Positions 17,296-25,687 of a DNA stretch of 64,000 nucleotides are shown in pieces. The notes under the pieces are model-generated. The model had not been told where the DNA came from. It saw only the letters and a list, made by a program, of their open reading frames with translations, and made no database searches. A program made the translations under genes and the position numbers. The stretch comes from Bauldia litoralis (lineage in GTDB: Bacteria; Pseudomonadota; Alphaproteobacteria; Rhizobiales; Kaistiaceae). Every line of letters begins with the position of its first letter. Position 1 is the stretch's first letter. The DNA lies in contig NZ_FMXQ01000005.1 of NCBI RefSeq assembly GCF_900104485.1, forward strand, positions 124,001-188,000, read 5' to 3'.

Positions 17296-18396
17296 TCAGA
17301 TCGCCTTTTCGCTGGCGGCGTCGAAAAGCGAGGCGCGGTTCAGGTTGATATCGACGGCGATTGTCTCGCCCGGGCGGCTGACATCATGGGCCTCAAGCTC
17401 GGCCATGACCGGCATGCCCGCCAGCTTGAACGTGGCGTAGGAGCGCGATCCCGTTGGCTGGAGGAGGTCGATGGCGACCTCCTGCCGTAGATGCCCCGGC
17501 CCGAGATCCTGCCCCTTGGCCCGGCTGACATGCTCCGGCCTGACGCCGAGAATGACGGACATGCCGTTCGTCGCACCAGCGAGCGGCCGATCGGCCGGCA
17601 GCGGGATCACCACGGCGCCATCGCCCAACGCGACCGCGGCACCCTTATCGCCGATCTCGAGGCGACCGGGCAGGAACGTCATTTTCGGCGACCCGAGAAA
17701 GCCGGCAACGAAGATCGAGGCCGGGCGCTCGAAGAGATCGAGAGGCGCGCCCTGCTGCTCGATCACCCCGTCACGCATCAGGACAATCCGGTCGGCCAGC
17801 GTCATCGCCTCGATCTGATCGTGGGTGACGTAGATCATCGTCGTCGAGATGTCCTGGTGGAGCCGCTTGATCTCGCCGCGCATCTCGTCGCGCAACTGGG
17901 CATCGAGATTGGATAGTGGCTCGTCGAACAGGAAGATGCGCGGGCTGCGGACGATGGCGCGGCCGATGGCAACGCGTTGGCGCTGGCCGCCGGAAATCTG
18001 GCGAGGAAGGCGATCGAGCAGGTCGGTGATGCCAAGCATCTCGGCGGCGGCGCGGACACGACCGTCGATCTCGGCCTTCGACATCTTCCGGGCCTTCAGG
18101 CCGAAGCCGATGTTCCGGCTCACCGACATGTGCGGATATAGCGCGTAGTCCTGGAACACCATGGCGACGTCGCGATCGCGCGGGCGCATCTCGTTGACGA
18201 CCTCGCCAGCGATCTCGATCTCGCCGTCGGTGATTTCCTCGAGCCCGGCGATCATCCGCAGCAGCGTGCTCTTGCCGCAGCCGGAGGGGCCGACGAGAAC
18301 AGTGAACTCACCATCCGGAATCTCGAGGTCGATTCCACGCACCGCGTGGAAAGCACCGTATTTCTTGTGCAGGCTCGTTATCTTGACTTCGGCCAT
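17296..18396 (-). CDS. CUT1 sugar ABC transporter ATP-binding protein (UgpC/MsmK type)
   Basis: This 366-residue ATPase has one nucleotide-binding domain followed by a C-terminal regulatory OB-fold domain, the MalK/UgpC arrangement. Walker A is GPSGCGKST, the signature is ISGGQRQR, Walker B is [12 protein letters not shown] and the switch His is in VTHDQ. The C-terminal half contains GVRPEHV, a TOBE-domain landmark. It is the last gene of operon C, 13 bases after the second permease gene, and powers the MalF/MalG-type pair there. Such ATPases can serve several importers. Confidence 0.92.
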   Translation of the reverse strand: MAEVKITSLHKKYGAFHAVRGIDLEIPDGEFTVLVGPSGCGKSTLLRMIAGLEEITDGEIEIAGEVVNEMRPRDRDVAMVFQDYALYPHMSVSRNIGFGLKARKMSKAEIDGRVRAAAEMLGITDLLDRLPRQISGGQRQRVAIGRAIVRSPRIFLFDEPLSNLDAQLRDEMRGEIKRLHQDISTTMIYVTHDQIEAMTLADRIVLMRDGVIEQQGAPLDLFERPASIFVAGFLGSPKMTFLPGRLEIGDKGAAVALGDGAVVIPLPADRPLAGATNGMSVILGVRPEHVSRAKGQDLGPGHLRQEVAIDLLQPTGSRSYATFKLAGMPVMAELEAHDVSRPGETIAVDINLNRASLFDAASEKAI

Positions 18397-18409
18397 TTCC
18401 GTTCAATCC

Positions 18410-19255
18410 CTAACCGCGTACCGCGCCGAGCGTCAGCCCGCGTACAAGATGTCGTTGCGCCAGGACCCCCAGGGCGATCGACGGCCCAAGGGAAACGATG
18501 GAAAGCGCGGCTGCTTCGCCGTATTGCGCGCCCTGAAAGCTGAGGAACGAGCGGAATACGGTCGGCAGCGTGAATGCGTTCTTGCTGGTCAGCAGCAGAG
18601 CGAAGAAAAACTCCGTCCAGCAGGCGATGAACGCAAACACCGCCGCGGCAACGATGCCGGGTGCGGCGAGCGGCACCGCGACCGTCCAGAAGGCCCGCCA
18701 GCGGGTGCAGCCATCGACCAGCGCCGCTTCTTCCATCGACCGCGGCATCTGCCGGAAATAGGCGAACATCATCCAAACCGACACCGGCAGCGTGAATACC
18801 GTGTAGGCGAGGATCATGCCGAGATGGGTGTCGTAGATGCCGATGCTGCGATAGATGAGAAAGATCGGCAGGATGATGGCGATCGGCGGCAGGAAACGCT
18901 GCGACAGCACCCAGAAGGACAGGTGCTGGCCGCCGGTATTGTACCGGGAAAGGCTGTAGGCCATCAGCGTCCCGAACAGGGCCGAGAGCACCGTCGCCGC
19001 CGACGAGATGATGATGCTGTTGATCAGGCCTTCGAGGCCCCGATAGGTGAAAAGCGCCGCGGTGTAATGAACAATCGTCGGCTCGTCCGGGAACCACACC
19101 GGCGGAATCGCCAGATAGTCGCTGCTCGGCTTGATCGACGTGTTGAAGACCCAGTAAAGCGGCACGATCACGAAGATGACGAAGAAGCCGAGAAGCAGGA
19201 TGCGGCCGATCGGAACTGAACGATAACGGCGGCGGCGGATCGGACGGGCAGGCAT
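18410..19255 (-). CDS. CUT1 sugar ABC transporter permease (MalG type)
   Basis: This 281-residue inner-membrane permease has about six transmembrane segments. The EAA loop that docks on the ATPase reads MEEAALVDGCTRWRAFWTVAVP, where EAA is followed by the conserved G nine residues on. Its start overlaps the stop of the upstream permease gene by one base (TGATG), which indicates coupled translation. It pairs with the MalF-type subunit to form the channel. Confidence 0.92.
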   Translation of the reverse strand: MPARPIRRRRYRSVPIGRILLLGFFVIFVIVPLYWVFNTSIKPSSDYLAIPPVWFPDEPTIVHYTAALFTYRGLEGLINSIIISSAATVLSALFGTLMAYSLSRYNTGGQHLSFWVLSQRFLPPIAIILPIFLIYRSIGIYDTHLGMILAYTVFTLPVSVWMMFAYFRQMPRSMEEAALVDGCTRWRAFWTVAVPLAAPGIVAAAVFAFIACWTEFFFALLLTSKNAFTLPTVFRSFLSFQGAQYGEAAALSIVSLGPSIALGVLAQRHLVRGLTLGAVRG

Positions 19256-20196
19256 CAGTTCGTCTCCGCCTTGAGCAGCCGCCGGACCAGGAACACCACC
19301 ACCAGCGCCGTGAAGATCAGGAAGAGCCAGCTTCCGGCCGTCGCCTGGGACAGATGAAACTGGGTGAAGCCGATCGTGTAGAGATAGTAGGAAGCAGTGT
19401 AGGTGCTGGTTCCCGGCCCGCCGCCGGTCATGATGAAGATCGTGTCGAACAGCCGGATCGCGTCGAGCAGCCGGAAGGTGATCGCCAGCAGGATCATCGG
19501 TCCGAGATGTGGAACGGTAATCGACCAGAACACTTGCCAGGGACCGACGCCGTCGAGTTCGGCCGCCTCATAGAGATTGGGCGGGATCGCGGTCAGGCCG
19601 GCAAGCAGGATGACGAACATGAACGGCGTCCATTGCCAGACATCGGCCAGAATGAGCGAGAAATAAATGTACGGGCTTTCCGTCAGCCAGCTGATGGTCA
19701 CCTCGTTGCCGAGGAGCGCGCTGAGCACGTAGTTGGTCGGGCCGAACGGCCTCTGCAGCAGAAGCGTGAAGGTCTGGCCGACGATCACCGGGCTGATGAA
19801 CAGCGGCACGATCAGGATCGACATGATCAGGCCGCGGCCGGGAAAGCTCCGCATCATCGTCATGGCAACCGCGAAGCCGAGGATGAACTCGATGGCGACG
19901 CTTGAAAAGGACAGGAACGCCGTGAGGACCAGCGACCAGCGGGCGACGGGATCGGCGATGACCCGCTCGAAATTCTTGAAGCCGACAAAGGCGTGGCCCG
20001 GAACCTGGAAATCGAAATTGATGAACGAGACGACGAGCGAGTAGACCAGCGGATAGATCGACAGCGCCAGGATGAGAAGAACCGCCGGCGCGACCAGGAC
20101 CCATTTGAAATGGCGGTCCGCCCACTCGCCGAAGCGAGACAGTTGCGGCGGCAGTCCTGCCGCCTCGAGACGCCTGATGACGTTGGTCTCGGACAT
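19255..20196 (-). CDS. CUT1 sugar ABC transporter permease (MalF type)
   Basis: This 313-residue permease has six hydrophobic segments and the EAA loop NLYEAAELDGVGPWQVFWSI. The frame is open upstream, but the ATG at 20196 is preferred: it follows a GGGGGG ribosome site and is where homology begins. It forms the channel with the MalG-type protein, which overlaps its stop codon. Confidence 0.92.
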   Translation of the reverse strand: MSETNVIRRLEAAGLPPQLSRFGEWADRHFKWVLVAPAVLLILALSIYPLVYSLVVSFINFDFQVPGHAFVGFKNFERVIADPVARWSLVLTAFLSFSSVAIEFILGFAVAMTMMRSFPGRGLIMSILIVPLFISPVIVGQTFTLLLQRPFGPTNYVLSALLGNEVTISWLTESPYIYFSLILADVWQWTPFMFVILLAGLTAIPPNLYEAAELDGVGPWQVFWSITVPHLGPMILLAITFRLLDAIRLFDTIFIMTGGGPGTSTYTASYYLYTIGFTQFHLSQATAGSWLFLIFTALVVVFLVRRLLKAETN

Positions 20197-20294
20197 AGTC
20201 CCCCCACACCCTCTTGGCCGGCTGCCCGGCTCATCTTCTAGAGGTTCGTCGCGACGGCCGCCCCGCCGCCGCGACGATGATCGTTGCGGCGAAC

Positions 20295-20316
20295 GGCCGG
20301 TGCCTAGTGGCCGGCC
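20295..20316 (-). promoter_or_regulatory. Stem-loop just after the binding-protein gene
   Basis: GGCCGG and CCGGCC form a 6-bp GC-only stem with a 10-base loop, starting 16 bases after the stop codon of the binding-protein gene. Such hairpins between a binding-protein gene and its permease gene often protect the upstream mRNA and lower downstream expression. There is no T-run. Confidence 0.35.
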
Positions 20317-20332
20317 ATTCGCCAACGGTTGC

Positions 20333-21991
20333 TCAGTCGAGCTTCACCGCCATGCCCAGCTTCTCGACCGTATGGTCGGCCGTCGAGCCCGGCAACTTCA
20401 GGAACTCCTCGTAGAATGCCTTCTGCGAGTCGACCCCGAGACGGTCGGTCGTGTCGTTCCACTCGGCCGCCGCGGTATTGAGCGCGGTCTGCGGATCGGC
20501 GCCGGCCCACACATCGGTCGCCATGCGGTCGAGGCTCAGGAAGTAATCCTGGGCACCCGGCATGATCAGATCGAGGACGCCGACATTGGCGGAGTTGTTG
20601 AGATTGACCAGATACTCCTTCGCGTCCGGCCACAGTTCCGCATAGAGATCCGACTTGAAGTGCGACAGGCGGTAGGGGTCCCGCAAAGCATATGGCAGCA
20701 TCACCCGGGCCAAGGAGACCGGTGGCGACGTTATCCACTGCATGAACAGGTAGGCTGCTTCCGGATTGGCCGAATCGGCCGCCAGGGCCTTGTTGAACCC
20801 GGTCGCGTGTTCCGGATTGCCCGGGACGACCGCATATCCGATCTTGCCCGCGACCTCCGACTGCGGAATGAAGTTGATCGCCGTCGCGGTCTGCGAATAG
20901 CCGGCGGTCATGCGCCCGGTCGGAGGCCACGAGTAGATCATCGCCACCTTGCCGGTGAGGAAGGCCGCCCACAACGACACTGCGTCGAGTTCGTTGTTGC
21001 CGGGGATCGAGGCGGTATTGGCCGCGATCATGTTCTCCAGCGTCTTGAGGCCCGCCGGTCCGGCAATACCGGCCTGCATGTTCTCATCGAACAGCTCGCC
21101 GCCATTGGTCCGGAACTGCTGCATGAAGTCGAAGTGGTTGCCGGGGCTGCCCGCCTTGCGGAAATGCCCGGCACCATAGACTTCCGGCGCCATCTGGTCG
21201 GTGATGAACTGCGCGGTCTGGGCGTAGTCCTCCCAGGTAGTCGGCACCGCGAGCGGCTTGCCGAACTTGGCCTGGTAGGCCTCCATCATCTTCGGATCCT
21301 CGAAGATGTCCTTGCGGTAGTAGAGGGCGAACATGTCGCCATCGTCGAAGAAGCCCCAGATCTTGCCCTTGTAGGTCGGCAGGGCTTTGTAGAGCGGGTG
21401 GTAATCCTCGAGATCCGCCAGGTTCATATACTTGGCGATGTAGTCGTCGAGCGGTGCGATCACGCCGCCATCGGCGAGCGACGGTGTCCATGCCGGCGAG
21501 ATGTCGAGAACGTCGAAAGCACCCGATCCGGCAAAATGCTCGGCGACCGCCTTCGAGTACATGTCCGGGTTCGCCAATTCCGCCACGCTTGACGTGATGC
21601 CGGTCATGTCCTGCCACATCGGGCCGGAGAAGTTGCGCGGGTCGAGCGCCTGCAGTCCGGCTTCATAGGTCATGTTGAGGTTGACGCCGGCAAATTGCTT
21701 CGCCGCCTCGACCGCCCGGTAGGCCGAGCCATCCTTCGGACCCACGGTCGATGCTTCGAGAGCCAGGGCCTGTGCCTTGCCGAGCGGCGTGCTCGGATCG
21801 GCGAGTTCAAGCTCGGCCTGGGCAAGTGCGAAGGTGCTGACCGATGACAGCAGCGCGCCTGACAGGGGCAACATGCCTACCATCTGGCCAAACCGTGTGA
21901 TGAAGCTTCTCCGGGTCGGTTGGCCCGTGAGAAATGCGTCGACTTCCTCCGCCAGGCCGGCGTCGAAATCGCGCTTTTCGCGATCGTTCAT
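20333..21991 (-). CDS. Extracellular solute-binding protein, family 1 (CUT1 importer)
   Basis: This 552-residue binding protein has a twin-arginine export signal: T-R27-R28-S-F-I precedes a hydrophobic stretch, with cleavage near residue 58 (ALAQA). The 26 residues before the arginine pair are charged and unusually long. The mature part is an ABC-type family 1 binding protein, longer than typical maltose-binding proteins (about 400), a size often seen with oligosaccharide or glycoside ligands. It supplies the MalFG-type permeases downstream. Tat export suggests it is folded before translocation. The ligand is unknown. Confidence 0.88.
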   Translation of the reverse strand: MNDREKRDFDAGLAEEVDAFLTGQPTRRSFITRFGQMVGMLPLSGALLSSVSTFALAQAELELADPSTPLGKAQALALEASTVGPKDGSAYRAVEAAKQFAGVNLNMTYEAGLQALDPRNFSGPMWQDMTGITSSVAELANPDMYSKAVAEHFAGSGAFDVLDISPAWTPSLADGGVIAPLDDYIAKYMNLADLEDYHPLYKALPTYKGKIWGFFDDGDMFALYYRKDIFEDPKMMEAYQAKFGKPLAVPTTWEDYAQTAQFITDQMAPEVYGAGHFRKAGSPGNHFDFMQQFRTNGGELFDENMQAGIAGPAGLKTLENMIAANTASIPGNNELDAVSLWAAFLTGKVAMIYSWPPTGRMTAGYSQTATAINFIPQSEVAGKIGYAVVPGNPEHATGFNKALAADSANPEAAYLFMQWITSPPVSLARVMLPYALRDPYRLSHFKSDLYAELWPDAKEYLVNLNNSANVGVLDLIMPGAQDYFLSLDRMATDVWAGADPQTALNTAAAEWNDTTDRLGVDSQKAFYEEFLKLPGSTADHTVEKLGMAVKLD

Positions 21992-22148
21992 TGCTTCAGT
22001 CTCCTCCCGTTGCGGATGTTCCCGGCGGCGACGCCACCGGCACTCCTGCTTGTTTGGGTTCCCGACCAGCAGGCGCTTCTGGCCGAGTCAGTCCCTTCCG
22101 GCTTCGACTTCTTTGTGTCCGCGCGCCCGAGCCTTTCGCCGTGTCCTC

Positions 22149-23198
22149 CTAGCTGCCGAAACGCCGGCCGAAATCGGCGAGGCGCTTCTTCCAGATGTCC
22201 GAGGCGAGAACGTCGCGATTAAGGAGGCCGCGCGGCTCACGCCCATGTTGAATATCCAGCACCGCCCTGACGTCGGCGGCGCCGTTGCCAGCAAAGCACT
22301 GGTCGGTCCAGCACAAAGCATGCGGTGCAAGAATGACATTGTCGAGCTTGAGGATCGGATCGTCCGGATCCGGCGGCTCCTGCTCCAGGACATCGAGTCC
22401 CGCGCCGGCGATCCGCCCTTCCTGCAGGGCAACCGTCAACGCCTTCTGGTCGACGATCGGGCCACGGGCCGTGTTGATCAGGTAGGCGGTCGGTTTCATC
22501 ATCGCCAGCCGCTCGGCGTTGACGATGTGTCTGGTTTCCGGCGTCAGCGGACAACTGACCGACAGGACATCGGCGCGGCGGAAAAGTTCCTCCAGATCGA
22601 CCAGTTCGATGCCGAGTTCGGCCGCGACCGCCTTGTCGGCAAACGGATCGTGGGCGATGAACTTCATGTCGAAGGGTTTGGCCATCCGATAGGCCTCGGC
22701 GCCGATATTGCCGATGCCGAGCGAGCCGAAGGTCCGGCCGACGAGGCCGACGCCCATGTGATCGGAACGCCGGGCAAAGCCCGCCGCCGCTTCACGGGTG
22801 AGCTGGTCCTTGATCATCAGCTTGCCGGTCAGGGCGAGCATCAGGGTGATGATCGAAACCGCGACCGGGCGGCGGACGCCGTCCGGCGTGATGACGACGC
22901 CGATGCCGGCTTCGGTGCAGGCGCCGACATCGACCGTGTCGTAGCCAACGCCGAAGCGAGCGACGACGGCCAGCCGACCGCTCTTCGGTATGCTTTCCTT
23001 CGAGAAGCGATGGATCAGCAGGATAAGCGCATCGATGTCCTCGAGCTGGGCGGCGCGAAGCGGGCTCTCCGACTCCAGGAAAACGACCTCGACACCGGGC
23101 GCATTGCGCAGTGGCTCGATGTCGAAATCCGGATAGGTCGGCGTGCCGTCTTCCTTTCTGAAGTCGCCCGACAGGGCGACACGGAATGTATCAGCCAT
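22149..23198 (-). CDS. D-isomer-specific 2-hydroxyacid dehydrogenase
   Basis: This 349-residue NAD-dependent dehydrogenase has the phosphoglycerate-dehydrogenase fold. The nucleotide-binding loop is GIGNIG. The catalytic Arg-Glu-His set is visible in NTARGP, VLEQEPP and APHAL. It would interconvert a 2-hydroxyacid and a 2-oxoacid. It follows the HpcH/HpaI aldolase gene by 9 bases, so it may reduce the oxoacid (pyruvate or hydroxypyruvate type) released by that aldolase. There is no ACT domain, so a serine-pathway PHGDH role is less likely. Confidence 0.9.
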   Translation of the reverse strand: MADTFRVALSGDFRKEDGTPTYPDFDIEPLRNAPGVEVVFLESESPLRAAQLEDIDALILLIHRFSKESIPKSGRLAVVARFGVGYDTVDVGACTEAGIGVVITPDGVRRPVAVSIITLMLALTGKLMIKDQLTREAAAGFARRSDHMGVGLVGRTFGSLGIGNIGAEAYRMAKPFDMKFIAHDPFADKAVAAELGIELVDLEELFRRADVLSVSCPLTPETRHIVNAERLAMMKPTAYLINTARGPIVDQKALTVALQEGRIAGAGLDVLEQEPPDPDDPILKLDNVILAPHALCWTDQCFAGNGAADVRAVLDIQHGREPRGLLNRDVLASDIWKKRLADFGRRFGS

Positions 23199-23207
23199 GA
23201 CCCGCGC

Positions 23208-23990
23208 TCACTTCACCTTGCACTTGTCGCGCAGCGCTGCGATGCCATCGGCAATCGCAGCCTGCAGGAGCCAGACATCGCCCGAATAGCAGACGAAATC
23301 GAAGCCTTCGTTGTAGATGTCGACGCCGCCCTGCACCGACTGGGTCAGTCGGCCGAGCGACTTCTTGTGGCGCTGCGCCGCCGCGACCGTGGTCTTGATC
23401 GCCTTCTTGAACTTCGGATGGTCGAACTCACCGGGAATGCCGAGCGAGACCGACAGATCGAAGTGCCCGACCCAAAGGCAGTCGACGCCGTCGATCGCCG
23501 CCATCGCATCGGCATTATCAACGCCCTCTTCCGTCTCTATCTGGCAGAAGAACGTCGACCGCTTGTTGGCCGCCTTGAACTTGTCGGCGACGGTGCCGGG
23601 GCGGTAGCCGTCATGCGCCACACCAAGGGCGACGCCACGCTTGCCGGCGGGGTGATACTTCATCGCATCGATGATACGGCGGACTTCATCGACATTGCCG
23701 ACCATCGGAAGCATCACGCCCTCGGCGCCCATGTCCATGGCGCGCGCCACGTGATGATACTCGCGCGACGGTACCCGCACGATCATCGGCAACGACGCGG
23801 CTTCCATGTAGCGCACCGCGCTCTTCACGGTTTCGAAGCCGAACCCCGAATGCTCCATGTCGAAAAGGACGAAGTCGCACCCGGCGGACTTCAGGATATG
23901 GCCTATGCCCGGCGTTGCGAATTCGACGATGAAGTTCCCGAATTTCGGGGACTTCTTGCCGATCATCGACTTGAGGCCCTTTGCCGCCAT
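23208..23990 (-). CDS. HpcH/HpaI-family class II aldolase (2-oxo-3-deoxy sugar acid aldolase type)
   Basis: This 260-residue metal-dependent pyruvate-type aldolase has D44-M-E46-H47-S with the active-site His, the substrate-binding Arg in VRVPS (R72), the metal-binding Glu in QIETEEGV and the Asp in VGHFDLSVSLG. This family cleaves 2-oxo-3-deoxy acids such as 2-keto-3-deoxy-L-rhamnonate or 2-keto-3-deoxyglucarate to pyruvate plus an aldehyde. Placed between a small ABM protein and a 2-hydroxyacid dehydrogenase in an importer operon, it probably supplies the final cleavage of a non-phosphorylating sugar-acid route. Confidence 0.9.
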   Translation of the reverse strand: MAAKGLKSMIGKKSPKFGNFIVEFATPGIGHILKSAGCDFVLFDMEHSGFGFETVKSAVRYMEAASLPMIVRVPSREYHHVARAMDMGAEGVMLPMVGNVDEVRRIIDAMKYHPAGKRGVALGVAHDGYRPGTVADKFKAANKRSTFFCQIETEEGVDNADAMAAIDGVDCLWVGHFDLSVSLGIPGEFDHPKFKKAIKTTVAAAQRHKKSLGRLTQSVQGGVDIYNEGFDFVCYSGDVWLLQAAIADGIAALRDKCKVK

Positions 23991-24053
23991 CTTGATTCAC
24001 TCCCTTTTTGACGTGTCCCGGTGCTGTCGACCGGGTTTCACCCGACGTTGCGC

Positions 24054-24362
24054 TTAACCGCTCCCCTCCAGGACGAGAGCAAATTCGACGACCGACTTGG
24101 CGGCGACAAGGTCGCTGCTGTCCCGGTCGAAGCTGAGAAAATGGTCCGTCTGCATGTGCGCGTCGAAAGCGGCGCGATCGTCATAGATCTCGTAGAGCAC
24201 GATGCGATCGTCTTCGCCTTTCGGCTCAAGCACGTCGAAGCGCCTGCACCCGGGCTCGCGCGCCACAGAGGCACGCGCATTATCGTCGATGAGCCGGCGA
24301 AAGGCGCCGCGCGCGCCCGGCTTGAGGCGAAAATCGACGAGGATTGCGTAGTCGGCCATCAC
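24054..24362 (-). CDS. Small ABM-fold protein (antibiotic biosynthesis monooxygenase / YgiN-like)
   Basis: This 102-residue protein has the dimeric alpha/beta ABM fold. Landmarks are the first strand AILVDFRLKPG, the central CRRFDVLEP and YEIYDDRAAFDAHMQTDHF. Relatives include quinol monooxygenases, heme-degrading enzymes and L-rhamnose mutarotase-like proteins. In a sugar operon a role in handling an oxidised intermediate is possible, but nothing here fixes it. Its start overlaps the regulator's stop by 4 bases. Confidence 0.8.
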   Translation of the reverse strand: MMADYAILVDFRLKPGARGAFRRLIDDNARASVAREPGCRRFDVLEPKGEDDRIVLYEIYDDRAAFDAHMQTDHFLSFDRDSSDLVAAKSVVEFALVLEGSG

Positions 24363-25066
24363 TGCACTTCACTGACGAGGGCGTAGCGGCGCGAAACGTA
24401 TCCGAGATGGTCGCGCATGGCGCGCTCGGCCGCATCCGGATCGCGGGCGGCGACCGCCTCGAAGATCGCCTTGTGGGCTGCGAAGGAAATCTTGTCGACG
24501 CCCGGCGCCAGCGTCGTCTTGCGCTGCTCGTGCAGCCATTCGGCGAAGGCGGCGTGGATGGCGGTGAAGATCGGATTGCGCGGGATCAGCGCCAGCACAT
24601 AGTGGAAGGCGACGTCGGTCCGCTCGAAGGCGGCGAAATCGCCGAGCGTGGCGCGGTTGTCCTCGAGCGCGGCTTCGAAATCGGCGATGTCCTCTTCGGA
24701 CGCATGGAGCGCGGCGTGGCGCGCCAGTCCGGCCTCGAAGAAGATGCGCACATTCTGGAAATTCTGGATGCCGTCCGGCGAGGAGAGCATGTGGCGGGCA
24801 GTCACCGACAGGCCGTCCATGACGGATTGCGGGGTCGGCCGCGTCACCCGCGCCCGTGTGCCGGAGCGCAACTCGACCAGGCCGAGTTTCTGCAAATGGA
24901 AGAGCGCCTCGCGGACCGCGGGCCGACCGACGCCATAGGTTTCCATCAACTCGCGCTCGGAGGGAAGCGGGTCGCTCGGCGCGAAATCGCCACCGGCTAT
25001 GCGTTGCTCAAGCCGCTCCGCGACGTCCTCATAGAGCTTGCGTTGGCGAATGGCTGATGGCGACAT
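24359..25066 (-). CDS. GntR-family regulator, FadR/FCD subfamily
   Basis: This 235-residue regulator has an N-terminal winged helix (about residues 10-75, with [22 protein letters not shown]) and a C-terminal all-helical FCD ligand domain whose metal-binding residues include D130 and three histidines in FHYVLAL, AAHKAIF and MRDHLG. FCD proteins typically sense organic acids or sugar acids. It opens operon C and is divergent from the Mo-hydroxylase operon. TGGTAT repeats in the shared gap are its likely operator, so it probably controls both directions. Confidence 0.9.
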   Translation of the reverse strand: MSPSAIRQRKLYEDVAERLEQRIAGGDFAPSDPLPSERELMETYGVGRPAVREALFHLQKLGLVELRSGTRARVTRPTPQSVMDGLSVTARHMLSSPDGIQNFQNVRIFFEAGLARHAALHASEEDIADFEAALEDNRATLGDFAAFERTDVAFHYVLALIPRNPIFTAIHAAFAEWLHEQRKTTLAPGVDKISFAAHKAIFEAVAARDPDAAERAMRDHLGYVSRRYALVSEVQ

Positions 25067-25118
25067 TTGGTATACCTGTAATGCCAGTTATGGTATCTTG
25101 CGTCGTGCCGGCGGTCAA
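25067..25118. promoter_or_regulatory. Shared control region with TGGTAT repeats (GntR operator candidate) and gntR promoter
   Basis: TGGTAT occurs at 25068-25073 and 25091-25096, exactly 23 bases apart (about two helix turns). The first copy is part of the perfect palindrome GGTATACC (25069-25076). On the minus strand TTGACC (25118-25113) and TACCAT (25095-25090) are separated by 17 bases, a good promoter for the regulator gene. One TGGTAT copy covers its -10 and the other lies near the transcript start. On the plus strand TTGGTA and TATGGT with a 16-base spacer may fire toward the Mo-hydroxylase. GGTATA repeats are the known target of NanR, another FadR-type regulator. Confidence 0.5.
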
Positions 25119-25173
25119 TCGACTATCGGCCAAGCCGGACAAACCGGCGAGGAAACATCGAAGGGAGGTGCCA

Positions 25174-25638
25174 ATGACAACGGTGGCAATGACCGTGAAC
25201 GGCAAAGCCGTATCGGTCGACAGCGAAGACCGCGCCCTGCTCGTGGAGGTGCTTCGCGAGAAGCTCAATCTGACCGGGACCCATGTCGGTTGCGACACGT
25301 CGCAATGCGGCGCCTGTGTCGTCTTGGTCGACGGGGTTGCGGTCAAATCCTGCACGATGCTCGCGGCGCAGGCCGACGGGAGCACAGTCGAGACCATCGA
25401 GAGCCTCGCCAAGAACGGCGAACTCCATCCGATGCAGGTTGCCTTCAACGAAAACCACGGACTGCAATGCGGCTTCTGCACGCCGGGGATGATCATGACG
25501 GCGGTCGACATGGTGCGCCGTCGCGGCAAGACCCTCGACGACACGACGATCCGCCACGAGCTGGAAGGCAACATCTGCCGCTGCACCGGCTACGTGAACA
25601 TCGTCAAGGCCATCAAGGCCGGCGCTGCAAGAATGTAA
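25174..25638 (+). CDS. Molybdenum hydroxylase [2Fe-2S] subunit (CoxS-like)
   Basis: This 154-residue small subunit of a xanthine-dehydrogenase-family enzyme carries two iron-sulfur clusters. The plant-ferredoxin-type set is C40, C45, C48 and C60. The second set is C99, C102, C135 and C137, in CGFCTPG and CRCTG. It passes electrons from the molybdenum centre to the FAD subunit. The frame is open far upstream, but the ATG at 25174 is right: AGGGAGG lies just before it and homology starts there. It is the first gene of operon D, about 110 bases from the divergent regulator gene. Confidence 0.92.
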   Translation: MTTVAMTVNGKAVSVDSEDRALLVEVLREKLNLTGTHVGCDTSQCGACVVLVDGVAVKSCTMLAAQADGSTVETIESLAKNGELHPMQVAFNENHGLQCGFCTPGMIMTAVDMVRRRGKTLDDTTIRHELEGNICRCTGYVNIVKAIKAGAARM

Positions 25639-25687
25639 GATCGCTATCGCCCGGGCGACAGCCGGGCCCGAGGGGAGGAATTCGGCA

